Shown: piece by piece, positions 1 through 6,043 of the stretch
How the letters are laid out: the number at the start of each line of letters is the position of its first letter
How positions within the stretch are numbered: position 1 is the first letter of the stretch
NCBI GenBank assembly: GCA_021786555.1
Contig: JAJYNB010000157.1
Span: 5,146-17,625, forward strand
Reading direction: 5' to 3'
DNA length: 12,480 nucleotides
DNA from: Bacillota bacterium
Lineage (GTDB): Bacteria > Bacillota > Desulfitobacteriia > Desulfitobacteriales > JAJXUE01
The notes under the pieces: model-generated
What the model was told of the DNA's origin: nothing
The model's database searches: none
The model's input: the letters and a program-made list of their open reading frames with translations, nothing else
Position numbers and translations under genes: made by a program

Positions 1-1
1 C

Positions 2-1195
2 ATAATCAATACAAGCACAGCTGATCTTGTGGGCTTTGCTTCTTCCGATAACACCACTGCCGCTAATCGTCCGAAACTCACCATCGACTACACCACAGGC
101 GGGGGCGGAACTGTCTACAACGGAGCAGGGGCCATATCGGCATCAGGAATAATTGGTGGGGTTGGTACAAACGTACAGAGGGCCATTGGAGCCATTGCGG
201 CCTCGGCATTATCAGCGGCTAATGGGGTCAAAGAGCTAGTCGCCTCTGCCGCCGCCAATGCCCTTGCGTCGGTCAGTGGAACGGGAATCCGCAAACAATC
301 AGTCTCTGGCAATACCGCAGGGACAGTCAGTGCTGCAGCCATGGGCAGTAAGATTCTCCAGGTAATCGCCTCATCTGTAGCGGGTGCAACGGCACTAGCC
401 TCAATTGGCGGGCAGGTTATCTCGGCTGGTGCAGCGACCGTCGGAACGGCTGTTGCCAATGCGTCCAGTAGGGTTATAAAGTCTGCTGCTGCAGCGGTAA
501 CGGGGACAAGTACCGTAACCGGCACGGGCAAAAAGATAATGAGGGCGGCCGCAAATGCCGCAGGTTCTGCGGGGGCCAATGGTGCCGGAATACGCCACAG
601 GCTGGCGATGGCAGCAGCATCGGCTCTAGCGGCTATATCTGGGCAGGGACGGCTGCTGAAAACGGCCTCTGGGACCACAGCGGCAAGTTCAATAGCAAGT
701 GGTGCGGGAAGCCTGATTGCCCGTACCATAGGGGCTATCCTGGCGAGTGCTACGGCTGCGCTTAAAATCGTTATCAATCTAAGGCCTGGGCCACGGTATG
801 CATTTACACCGCTACCAGACATTTATTGTTTCCGGGCGCTTCCCGACCTGTATACCTTTACGGAATTGGCCGAAACATATTTCTTTGTGAGAGGAGATGA
901 GGACTTGGATTTCATCGTTGGCGAATCTAAGCCTGTTTGGGGCACGGTTAGCCGCTCAGATGGCAAGACTTTTACCGTGCAGAATGCGACGTATCGGTAT
1001 ATTGGTTCGAATGGGGTTGTCCAGCAGGGGGCAGCAGACAGCCTCAACAATGTTCTTTCCAAGACCTTGGCCCCGACCGCTACGGGAGACTACCAGGCCG
1101 TCTATCTGGAGTGTGACTGTGTGCCGACGGACCCGGGCGAGGCGACCCAGCACAGGATTTTTCTGACATTTATTAACGTAAAAGCCGTTCAATAG
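2..1195 (+). CDS. Tail-fibre-like phage structural protein, 5'-truncated by the window edge
   Basis: The frame is open to the left edge, so this is a C-terminal part; the GTG at 29 is unlikely to be the true start. The first readable stretch (to about residue 22 counted from that GTG) resembles the end of a DNRLRE/CBM-like beta domain, with a NRPKLTIDYT ending. Residues 27-246 are low-complexity Ala/Gly/Ser repeats with a 20-residue period. Residues 259-286 hold three 9-residue units spaced F..L...Y. Residues 287-388 form a beta-rich domain, possibly Ig-like, without an obvious catalytic motif. Position just before a holin/endolysin cassette supports a distal tail or receptor-binding role (inference). 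It could also be a surface adhesin. Family assignment is by eye only. Confidence 0.6.
   Translation: MINTSTADLVGFASSDNTTAANRPKLTIDYTTGGGGTVYNGAGAISASGIIGGVGTNVQRAIGAIAASALSAANGVKELVASAAANALASVSGTGIRKQSVSGNTAGTVSAAAMGSKILQVIASSVAGATALASIGGQVISAGAATVGTAVANASSRVIKSAAAAVTGTSTVTGTGKKIMRAAANAAGSAGANGAGIRHRLAMAAASALAAISGQGRLLKTASGTTAASSIASGAGSLIARTIGAILASATAALKIVINLRPGPRYAFTPLPDIYCFRALPDLYTFTELAETYFFVRGDEDLDFIVGESKPVWGTVSRSDGKTFTVQNATYRYIGSNGVVQQGAADSLNNVLSKTLAPTATGDYQAVYLECDCVPTDPGEATQHRIFLTFINVKAVQ
107..766 (+). repeat. Degenerate 60-bp tandem repeat encoding 20-residue Ala/Gly/Ser units
   Basis: From Gly27 to Lys246 of the readable frame the protein breaks into about eleven units. Nearly all are exactly 20 residues long: one of 21 at residues 106-126 and a first of 19. 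Each starts with Gly (or Ser), then two or three polar or basic residues with Ile/Val/Leu, then an alternating Ala-rich run, ending near Ser-Gly. Units at 66-85 and 187-206 show the pattern well. DNA identity between units is low, so the repeat is old or selected at protein level. Confidence 0.8.
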
Positions 1196-1274
1196 CTGGG
1201 AGGGGGACATCCACCCTGGTCCAAGCATATACTGCATTACAGGGATGGGCAGTGATGCCAATTCATTACTCCTA

Positions 1275-1307
1275 GAAGGGACCGGTATGGCAGGTGCCGG
1301 TCTCTTC
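1275..1307 (+). terminator. GC-rich hairpin after the tail gene (weak terminator or regulatory hairpin)
   Basis: GAAGGGACCGG (1275-1285) pairs with CCGGTCTCTTC (1297-1307) over 11 bp with one G-T wobble and an 11-base loop. What follows is only mildly T-rich, so termination may be partial. It lies in the 224-base gene-free gap between the tail gene and the holin. Confidence 0.45.
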
Positions 1308-1370
1308 ACGTTTGAATTTACTTACGGCCCTGAACTTGTTAATCTTAATCTAAAACATCAAAGGGGAAAG

Positions 1371-1401
1371 GACCGGTCCAGGAGGGCCGGTTTAAATTTT
1401 T
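1371..1401 (+). terminator. Likely rho-independent terminator upstream of the holin
   Basis: ACCGGTCC (1372-1379) pairs with GGGCCGGT (1384-1391) around a 4-base loop, with one wobble. It is followed by TTTAAATTTTT. The GACCGG/CCGGT core is shared with the hairpin at 1275-1307. It sits 18 bases before the holin start, so it would attenuate or separate lysis-gene transcription. Confidence 0.5.
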
Positions 1402-1419
1402 GGGGAAGGGGGCTGAATA

Positions 1420-1827
1420 TTGGATGGGCTAAGATGGTTTAGCGCAGCGGCTGGGGCGCTACTGGCTTGGCTGATAGGCGGCTTCGACGAGCTGTTCAAA
1501 ATCCTGGTGGTATTCGCCATCCTGGATTATACGTCAGGCATTACGCTGGCATGGATTAATAAACAATTAAACAGCGCAAGGGGGCTAAGGGGAATTGCGA
1601 AGAAGACCTTTCTTCTTTCCTTGGTGGTAGTGGCCGACAAGGTGGATTATGTCCTAGGCGGTTCGGACTTCCTGAGAAACGCAATAATTTACGCCTTGAT
1701 GGTCAATGAGGCCATCAGCATCTTGGAGAACTGCGGCGCAATGGGTATTCCCATTCCGAAGCAGTTTTTTAGTGCCCTGGAAAAATTACAGAGTAAGGAG
1801 GAAGACCATGGTCAAGGTTTACATTAG
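1420..1827 (+). CDS. Phage holin, toxin secretion/phage lysis holin family (Holin_4-like)
   Basis: A 135-residue hydrophobic protein expected to form the membrane lesion that releases the endolysin. It has hydrophobic segments near residues 5-20 and 25-45, then further ones near 63-75 and 85-100. The order resembles the phage_holin_4 family: an ILDYTSG-like motif in the second segment, a GLRGIAKK basic loop, then NEAISILEN near the C-terminus. The start is TTG at 1420, 7 bases after GAAGGGGG; no in-frame ATG fits better. Its 3' end overlaps the endolysin start by 20 bases, the usual holin-endolysin coupling. Recognition is by motif pattern and context. Confidence 0.85.
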   Translation: MDGLRWFSAAAGALLAWLIGGFDELFKILVVFAILDYTSGITLAWINKQLNSARGLRGIAKKTFLLSLVVVADKVDYVLGGSDFLRNAIIYALMVNEAISILENCGAMGIPIPKQFFSALEKLQSKEEDHGQGLH

Positions 1828-2608
1828 TCCATCAACCCAGGACCATAACGTCGGAGTAGGCTCCTACGGCACCGAAGAAGCCGAAATGAACAAGATTGCC
1901 GATGTCTACTGTGCTGGACTGCAGAGGCACGGCATTGAGTTTAAGCGGAATAGCCCAAGTATGGAGCTCACTCAGGTGGCCGATGACTCTAACGCCTATC
2001 ATCCTGACATCCACCTGGCCATTCACAGTAATGCCGGAGGTGGCCAGGGGACAGAGGTTTGGGCCTACGCCGCAGGGACGAACTCTGAAAAGCTGGCAAA
2101 TTGTCTGTATAAATATGTCGCGGCACTGACTCCTTCGCCGGATCGGGGCGTGAAGTTCAACAATCGGCTCCTGGAGATTTCAGACAAAGTTCATGCCACG
2201 TCGGCCATAGTGGAGACGGCCTTTCATGACAATCCGGCTGATGCGTCATTCATTCAGTCGCACCACATGGAGATTGGCGAAGCCCTGGTGCATGGCACCT
2301 GTGATTATGTCGGGATTGCCTACAAGCCACTAGGCCAGCCGGAGGTGACACCGCCCTCTCCACAAACGGCCCCTGCGCCTACTCCGGCCCCAGTTGCCGA
2401 CACCGAGAAGGAACAGCTGAAGGCCCGGCTGGCCGATGTGACAGCTAAACTGACTGCTGCCCAGGCCCAGGCGGTCTCGTTGCAGAAGCAGGCTGCCGAT
2501 TTGCAAAATCAGGTGACAGTGGCAAGCAACCGGGCCACGTCTGCTAAGAATGCACTAAAGGACGTCGGAGACTGGAAGGCACTGACCAGGCGGGTACTGG
2601 GCTTATAA
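1808..2608 (+). CDS. N-acetylmuramoyl-L-alanine amidase, Amidase_3 type (phage endolysin)
   Basis: A 266-residue zinc amidase that would cut the bond between muramic acid and L-alanine in peptidoglycan. The ATG at 1808 follows AAGGAGG at 1797-1803; a longer frame upstream lies inside the holin and is rejected. Visible motifs are SPSTQDHN (7-14), YGTEE (20-24) with the second-ligand Glu, HSNA (73-76) and VETAFHDN (135-142) with the catalytic Glu136. The classical GHGG is replaced by the STQ-type motif; His13 may supply the first zinc ligand. After the catalytic domain come a Pro-rich linker (about 178-198) and an Ala/Gln coiled coil (about 200-255), which may serve oligomerisation or wall binding instead of a known binding repeat. 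There is no signal peptide, in line with holin-dependent release. Confidence 0.9.
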   Translation: MVKVYISPSTQDHNVGVGSYGTEEAEMNKIADVYCAGLQRHGIEFKRNSPSMELTQVADDSNAYHPDIHLAIHSNAGGGQGTEVWAYAAGTNSEKLANCLYKYVAALTPSPDRGVKFNNRLLEISDKVHATSAIVETAFHDNPADASFIQSHHMEIGEALVHGTCDYVGIAYKPLGQPEVTPPSPQTAPAPTPAPVADTEKEQLKARLADVTAKLTAAQAQAVSLQKQAADLQNQVTVASNRATSAKNALKDVGDWKALTRRVLGL

Positions 2609-2609
2609 A

Positions 2610-2637
2610 CCAAATTCCCAAGCGCTTGGGATTTTGG
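2610..2637. repeat. 28-bp imperfect palindrome, copy A
   Basis: Arms of 14 bases meet at the GC centre between 2623 and 2624 with a single mismatch (2615/2632). It begins 2 bases after the endolysin stop. No run of T follows on either side, so it is not a textbook terminator. A close copy in opposite orientation lies at 4187-4212. Confidence 0.7.
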
Positions 2638-2644
2638 GTAAATC

Positions 2645-2693
2645 GTTATCAGAATAGGCTTATTTGTTATCAGGATGACTCAAAACGTTATCA
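2645..2693 (+). promoter_or_regulatory. Three GTTATCA direct repeats at exact 21-bp spacing
   Basis: GTTATCA occurs at 2645-2651, 2666-2672 and 2687-2693, each 21 bases from the next, i.e. two helical turns. The bases between are not conserved. They precede the small gene starting at 2737. An operator or iteron-like protein binding array is the simplest reading (inference). Confidence 0.5.
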
Positions 2694-2736
2694 AAAACGG
2701 CATGCTCCGAAAATAAAAGAAGGGAAACTGATATCT

Positions 2737-2952
2737 ATGACAAGATGCAAATTCACCTGTATTGAAAAAACAGGTAATGAATGGGGTTCGCACATTAAAA
2801 TGATTCCGGTATATTCCGCAAGCGAAGAAAACAAGAAATTCTTTGAAGCGACTCCTTCCGGCATGATTGAACTTGGCGTCGTAAACCCGGAAGCAGCCAA
2901 GCAATTTGAGCAGGGCAAAGAATATTATATTGATATTTCGCCTGCCGAATAA
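2737..2952 (+). CDS. Small phage protein of unknown function (71 aa)
   Basis: The ATG at 2737 follows an AGGGAA site at 2721-2726. The frame is open further upstream to 2626 but that part runs through the palindrome and the GTTATCA boxes and has no ribosome site. The product is soluble and beta-prone: it starts MTRCKFTCIEK and ends GKEYYIDISPAE. This resembles a widespread small phage family having an SEEN..FF..TPSG core, about 70-75 residues, of unknown function (recalled pattern, not searched). It lies between the endolysin gene and a holin-like gene, so it is transcribed late if it follows the lysis operon. Confidence 0.7.
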   Translation: MTRCKFTCIEKTGNEWGSHIKMIPVYSASEENKKFFEATPSGMIELGVVNPEAAKQFEQGKEYYIDISPAE

Positions 2953-2985
2953 TAACCATTTTACTTTTAAGGAGTGTAAAAACTT

Positions 2986-3348
2986 ATGCCAACCGATTTA
3001 TTCACAATGAACTACCTCGGAACCTTTGCCGGACTGGTGGCCGCGACTTTCCTCCTGGTCTCCTTCTTCAAGGAGAAGGTCAAGGTCCTGGGTGACTGGT
3101 ACGTCCGCCTGTTTGCCGTCATGGTTGCTCTGGCAATCCAGGTATTTGTCTTTTACGTTAACGGGGCCCTGACTGTAGCCGCGGTCGGAACTGCCTTCCT
3201 TAACGCCTTCTTGGTGGCCATGGCGGCGGCTGGGGCTTATAACTTTAGCAAGCCTCCCGATTCATCTATTGCCCCACCCACGGCTGCTTCCGGGGATATA
3301 TCGTCAGAGGCAAAGGCTGCCGAAGCGACAACCGAACAGACGTATTAA
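2986..3348 (+). CDS. Small three-helix membrane protein, possible second holin
   Basis: A 120-residue protein with hydrophobic segments at about 10-28, 40-58 and 61-84 and a polar, acidic C-terminal tail from about 87. The ATG at 2986 follows AAGGAG at 2969-2974. Three helices plus a charged tail fit class I holins and holin-like phage proteins, and it stands close behind an endolysin gene. No family-specific motif was recognised, so an accessory membrane protein (superinfection exclusion, for example) is also possible. It is the last plus-strand gene of the phage arm and is followed by a strong terminator. Confidence 0.65.
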   Translation: MPTDLFTMNYLGTFAGLVAATFLLVSFFKEKVKVLGDWYVRLFAVMVALAIQVFVFYVNGALTVAAVGTAFLNAFLVAMAAAGAYNFSKPPDSSIAPPTAASGDISSEAKAAEATTEQTY

Positions 3349-3362
3349 AAGTAGATAAAAGT

Positions 3363-3394
3363 AAAAGCCCTCGGCTATGCGCCGGGGGCTTTTT
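3363..3394. terminator. Strong bidirectional terminator between convergent arms
   Basis: AAAAGCCCTCGGC (3363-3375) pairs with GCCGGGGGCTTTT (3381-3393) over 13 bp with one wobble and a 5-base loop. A T-run follows on the plus strand and the A-run gives Ts on the minus strand. It lies 15 bases after the plus-strand stop and 22 bases from the minus-strand stop at 3416. Confidence 0.9.
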
Positions 3395-3415
3395 GCGTTT
3401 CTAACTAAATATTCG

Positions 3416-3883
3416 TTATTTTAGCGCTGACCTGCGGGTGTTTTCCTCGATGTCCAGAAAAACCCTAATGCCCTCAGATATAGCCAAAAGGGTAATTACG
3501 CCAACCGTCCCAAAGATGATAGAGACCAGTGCTAGCGTTCCATTCGGCCTGTCGCCAGCAAGGCTCATAATAAGCCCAATAGCAGCAACAATGCCCATAA
3601 AGATGGCTAATCCCTTGTACATTGAGGCGAAGGACCTAAGTGCTGTGTAGCGCTTTTCTATCCTGAGTGGCTCTGGTTCAGCGGGATTATCGGCCGGCAT
3701 TGGCTTTAGGTTGGTTTTTCTGGGCTCGTTTCGAATATTTTGCATCTGTCTTTCGGCGTTCCTGGCCTCCTGACTGGTCGGGAATTCGTCGATAATTTGC
3801 TGGTAAATGACCAATGCTGCGTCTATGTCATCATCGTTATAGTGAAGATTGTATGCCCTTTGGTAAAGTTCACTTGGGTTCAT
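3416..3883 (-). CDS. TPR-like N-terminal, two-helix membrane protein of unknown function
   Basis: A 155-residue protein. Residues 1-50 look like one or two tetratricopeptide-type helices (Y..A..L.Y..Gd...A...Y pattern with EFPTSQEA). A polar Pro-rich linker covers about 52-75. Two membrane helices follow at about 90-109 and 116-137, then a short tail with IEENTRRS. The ATG at 3883 has GGGAGGGAG a few bases upstream. It overlaps the preceding 75-aa gene by 14 bases. A membrane-anchored scaffold is plausible, but no function can be named. It is the last gene of the minus-strand arm. Confidence 0.75.
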   Translation of the reverse strand: MNPSELYQRAYNLHYNDDDIDAALVIYQQIIDEFPTSQEARNAERQMQNIRNEPRKTNLKPMPADNPAEPEPLRIEKRYTALRSFASMYKGLAIFMGIVAAIGLIMSLAGDRPNGTLALVSIIFGTVGVITLLAISEGIRVFLDIEENTRRSALK

Positions 3884-4097
3884 TTTCTCTCCCTCCCTTT
3901 AGAAGTGATTTGCTTGCCAGCGAGTTGGTACCGGGATTTTTCCTAAGGCGTTCCTTTGCCAACTTCTCCAGGTCAATCTTTTCATGGAGATCTGTTGTTG
4001 GTACATCGCACCGGGGCGTCTCTATGCTCGAATCAATAGTTAATTCCGGTTTCCCGGTATCCTTGTTCGGCTTGATTCCGACCGATATCTTCAACAA
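3870..4097 (-). CDS. Small hypothetical protein (75 aa), unknown
   Basis: The start chosen is TTG at 4097, 8 bases after a GGAGG at 4110-4106. The frame is open to a GTG at 4286, but the extra 63 codons run through the palindrome and a GC hairpin and have unusual Arg/Pro/Ala content. The product has no membrane segment; it contains an acidic TIDSSIETP stretch and a helical Lys/Glu/Leu-rich segment (about 39-55). The stop overlaps the next gene start by 14 bases, so the two are likely coupled. No family was recognised. Confidence 0.55.
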   Translation of the reverse strand: MLKISVGIKPNKDTGKPELTIDSSIETPRCDVPTTDLHEKIDLEKLAKERLRKNPGTNSLASKSLLKGGRENEPK

Positions 4098-4186
4098 TGG
4101 CAACACCTCCAGATTTTGTCCTTCGACATTTGGAAGCACTTTCCTGCATAGAATCCCACTTCCTGGGCAAACTATGCTCAAACGGG

Positions 4187-4212
4187 AAATTCCCAAGTGC
4201 TTGGGAATTTGG
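4187..4212. repeat. 26-bp palindrome, copy B (inverted relative to copy A)
   Basis: AAATTCCCAAG (4187-4197) and CTTGGGAATTT (4200-4210) are perfect complements around TG. Read on the minus strand it matches copy A (2610-2635) at 24 of 26 positions. It lies in the 284-base gap between the genes ending at 4382 and starting at 4097. The rest of that gap holds the GC hairpin at 4212-4240 and no convincing gene. Confidence 0.7.
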
Positions 4213-4240
4213 CGGCGGCCCTCGGGGGTTCGCCGCTTTT
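4212..4240 (+). terminator. GC hairpin with short T-run abutting palindrome copy B
   Basis: GCGGCG (4212-4217) pairs with CGCCGC (4231-4236), with possible inner CCC/GGG pairing, followed by TTTT at 4237-4240. It points along the plus strand although neighbouring genes are on the minus strand, so it may block antisense transcription or be part of a composite repeat with the palindrome. Confidence 0.4.
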
Positions 4241-4381
4241 GCGCGTCGGCCGGCGCAGTCGTTCGTGCTGGTGTCGCTGCACTCACTCCTTTCTTGGGAA
4301 ATATGTATGTTGAAATTACGGAAAAAGGTACTCGGCAGTCGTGTTTTTAACGAACGGCTTTTACCTGAGTTAGCGAATGGG

Positions 4382-4783
4382 TTAACGCCCTTTGTTCCAC
4401 GGGTATATCGTGCTTTTCCCAGAGCCTTTCTGCCAGCCCGCGACTTTTTTGTCTATCTCGTACAGCAGCTTCCAGACCCGTGAGGATTGGTCCATGGGTT
4501 GAGGTTTTTTCGCCTGCTCTTGTTTAGTTGGCCGGTTGACTTTACCGTTTCCGAAGTCAAAAACTACTTCGCCATTCTCTTTTATGATGACTTGCGAGAT
4601 ATATCCGCCACCGAGGTTTTTCGGTGACGGTTTTTTCTTTACCTTGGCCACATAGTACATATTTGGGCCATAGGTTCCCTGGAGTATTGTTGTGTCTGTA
4701 TCAACGTAGGTGGCTAACCCGGAAAAGGCTAACATCCCGGCCAGTAGCACGATGATGCCCTTTGTCACTAATGGGGCAAACAT
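4382..4783 (-). CDS. Secreted or membrane-anchored protein of unknown function (133 aa)
   Basis: The ATG at 4783 follows GGGAGG with 7-base spacing; the in-frame upstream extension lies inside the previous gene and is rejected. Residues 7-25 are a hydrophobic signal or anchor, followed by an apparently extracytoplasmic region with many Lys, Gly and Pro and a predicted beta segment (about 65-80). No catalytic motif or lipobox is visible. One base separates it from the stop of the previous gene, so the two are probably co-translated. Its place in a run of small membrane proteins behind the FtsK-like translocase suggests an envelope part of the same machinery (inference). Confidence 0.65.
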   Translation of the reverse strand: MFAPLVTKGIIVLLAGMLAFSGLATYVDTDTTILQGTYGPNMYYVAKVKKKPSPKNLGGGYISQVIIKENGEVVFDFGNGKVNRPTKQEQAKKPQPMDQSSRVWKLLYEIDKKVAGWQKGSGKSTIYPWNKGR

Positions 4784-4784
4784 T

Positions 4785-5129
4785 TTAATCCCTCCCGATG
4801 CTGAAATACAGAATTCTTTGCCACAGGCTCTGGGGTTGTGGAAAGGCCGGCTGATTATTACCGGCGACTTTGTCGGCAGCTGACTGAATTTGCTCCACTT
4901 GCTTGTCGACTTTTTCAACCATGTTTACCAGGGGCGCAGTTTTGTGGGCAATGTACTTTTGTAAATCCGCTACACCCTGGAGGCTAACTGATGCCCCGAG
5001 GAGGATGCCGGCGAGCAAGGTCATTTTGGCTAGACTCTTCTTGCCGGCCGCATAACAGATGGTCTGACTGATAAATACCGCGGCCACGATGAAGATGATT
5101 TTGGCCACAAACACGCTTAAGCCATTCAT
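4785..5129 (-). CDS. Small membrane protein with coiled coil (114 aa)
   Basis: A hydrophobic N-terminus at 4-28 could be a signal peptide or first helix, with an AGKKSLAK basic stretch after it and a second helix at about 36-52. Residues about 55-92 look coiled-coil (VEKVDKQVEQIQSAADKV), then a Pro/Gln-rich tail. The ATG at 5129 has a weak GGGTG site. It lies 10 bases after the stop of the preceding gene. No family was recognised. Two short helices in a compact operon resemble pilin-like or spread-type small proteins, but this is only a resemblance in size and topology. Confidence 0.65.
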   Translation of the reverse strand: MNGLSVFVAKIIFIVAAVFISQTICYAAGKKSLAKMTLLAGILLGASVSLQGVADLQKYIAHKTAPLVNMVEKVDKQVEQIQSAADKVAGNNQPAFPQPQSLWQRILYFSIGRD

Positions 5130-5139
5130 CTAGCACACC

Positions 5140-5358
5140 CTACTTTCCGATGGTCAGTATTTTGTTGATGATCCCCACTGCGAAGGTGATGATAAGAGAA
5201 ATTCCCAAAAGGTCCGTGAGTATCCCGGTGTACCTGGCCACCCGGGGGTTAAAGATACTCGCGACCTGAATCAAGGCCCAGCTGATCAGGGCCAGCACGG
5301 GAAAGGCTAGAATTATTGAGCCCTCGCCGCCAAACAGAGTTTTAAAGAATCCCGCCAT
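5140..5358 (-). CDS. Two-helix small membrane protein (72 aa)
   Basis: The ATG at 5358 is chosen because GGAGG lies at 5374-5370; the frame extends to 5388 without a better site. Helices at about 14-36 and 45-65 are joined by a short NPRVAR loop, with basic residues at the C-terminus. The start overlaps the end of the upstream replication-relaxation-like gene by 17 bases. Size and topology are compatible with a VirB2/pilin-like or transfer accessory subunit, or simply a small phage membrane protein; no signature decides between these. Confidence 0.65.
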   Translation of the reverse strand: MAGFFKTLFGGEGSIILAFPVLALISWALIQVASIFNPRVARYTGILTDLLGISLIITFAVGIINKILTIGK

Positions 5359-6043
5359 ACCTTCTCGCCTCCTGCTTAATCTCGTCAAGTAGCTTTACTT
5401 CAAAGCGCAGGTTGTTTGTGTTCTCGCGGTCTATCACCTCCAGGGCCTTCTGGCGTTTGCTTTCTTGCTCCACTACGATGTAGATCTTCGGGAACACCGA
5501 CATGTGTTTAAACCAGCCGAAATGGCTCATGCGGGCGTATTGCTCCCCGTAGAGCCGGTTATATATCTGCGGCTTGTCGAACTCGCTCTTGTTGGCTTCC
5601 CGCTCCATCTCAGCAAAGTAGAAACGTGCCTCCCTTGTGATTGTATTTTCGATGCCGCAGAAAGAGTCGCAGCGCAGGATCCCAAAGTCCAGTTCCCTTT
5701 GCCAGTGGTAGAACCTTTGCCATGCAGCCAAATGTGTACTGAACCAAACATACAGCCAATTAGAGTCCACCAGGTGTTCCAGTTGTGGATTAGGCTTGCC
5801 GAGCAAATAGATAGAGGACCCACGGCCCAGCCGGACCCGGTTAACTCTTTTGGATGCATAAAGCACGTTCATTCGCTCCTGGGCTTTCCGGAGACCGGTT
5901 CTAAAAGGGAAGAATAGATCTGCTATTTGTTCGATACAAAGGGCTCCATGTTCTTCGATTGCCTGAAGGATTTGGCGATCCCGGTTGGACCCGAACTGGA
6001 CCTTGTTATCTTGGGGGGAGTAGGATGTGTTGAGGTGGCTCAT
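5342..6043 (-). CDS. Replication-relaxation family-like protein (winged helix)
   Basis: About 233 residues. The N-terminus carries an RDRQILQAIEEHGALCIEQI helix-turn-helix pattern (about 21-40), then an L.LY....VNRVRL.....YLLG winged-helix end (to about 80). This is the layout of the Replic_Relax (pfam13814-like) family, found in plasmids and integrative elements, whose biochemical role is not well defined. The C-terminal half has an FP.IYIVVEQ strand and basic helices, perhaps a degenerate nuclease-like fold (inference). The ATG at 6043 is preferred, 9 bases after GAGGG; TTG at 6052 is an alternative but sits against that site. It overlaps the translocase stop by 38 bases, indicating coupled expression. 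Confidence 0.75.
   Translation of the reverse strand: MSHLNTSYSPQDNKVQFGSNRDRQILQAIEEHGALCIEQIADLFFPFRTGLRKAQERMNVLYASKRVNRVRLGRGSSIYLLGKPNPQLEHLVDSNWLYVWFSTHLAAWQRFYHWQRELDFGILRCDSFCGIENTITREARFYFAEMEREANKSEFDKPQIYNRLYGEQYARMSHFGWFKHMSVFPKIYIVVEQESKRQKALEVIDRENTNNLRFEVKLLDEIKQEARRYGGIL

Noticed and set aside
107..766. CRISPR array
   Set aside because: The 60-bp periodicity is protein-coding and degenerate, with no identical repeats or unique spacers.
115..822. 235-codon minus-strand ORF opposite the tail gene
   Set aside because: It is the antisense shadow of a GC-rich, Ala/Gly-rich repeat; the plus frame shows the regular 20-residue period and recognisable domain ends.
1245..1442. 65-codon plus-strand ORF before the holin
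   Set aside because: It has no ribosome site, runs through both GC hairpins and overlaps the holin start in another frame.
2626..2736. N-terminal extension of the 71-aa phage protein
   Set aside because: No ribosome site; the sequence is the palindrome plus the GTTATCA boxes, and the ATG at 2737 has a proper site and starts the conserved-looking part.
4098..4286. Extension of the 75-aa minus-strand gene to GTG 4286, or a 38-codon ORF from ATG 4149
   Set aside because: The extension runs through the structured repeats with Arg/Pro-rich content and a ribosome site too close to the GTG. The 38-codon frame has only a poor site and no recognisable product.
3814..4483. Plus-strand ORFs of 178 and 128 codons across the minus-strand genes
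   Set aside because: They lie antisense to genes with good ribosome sites, have odd composition and cross the palindrome and GC hairpin.
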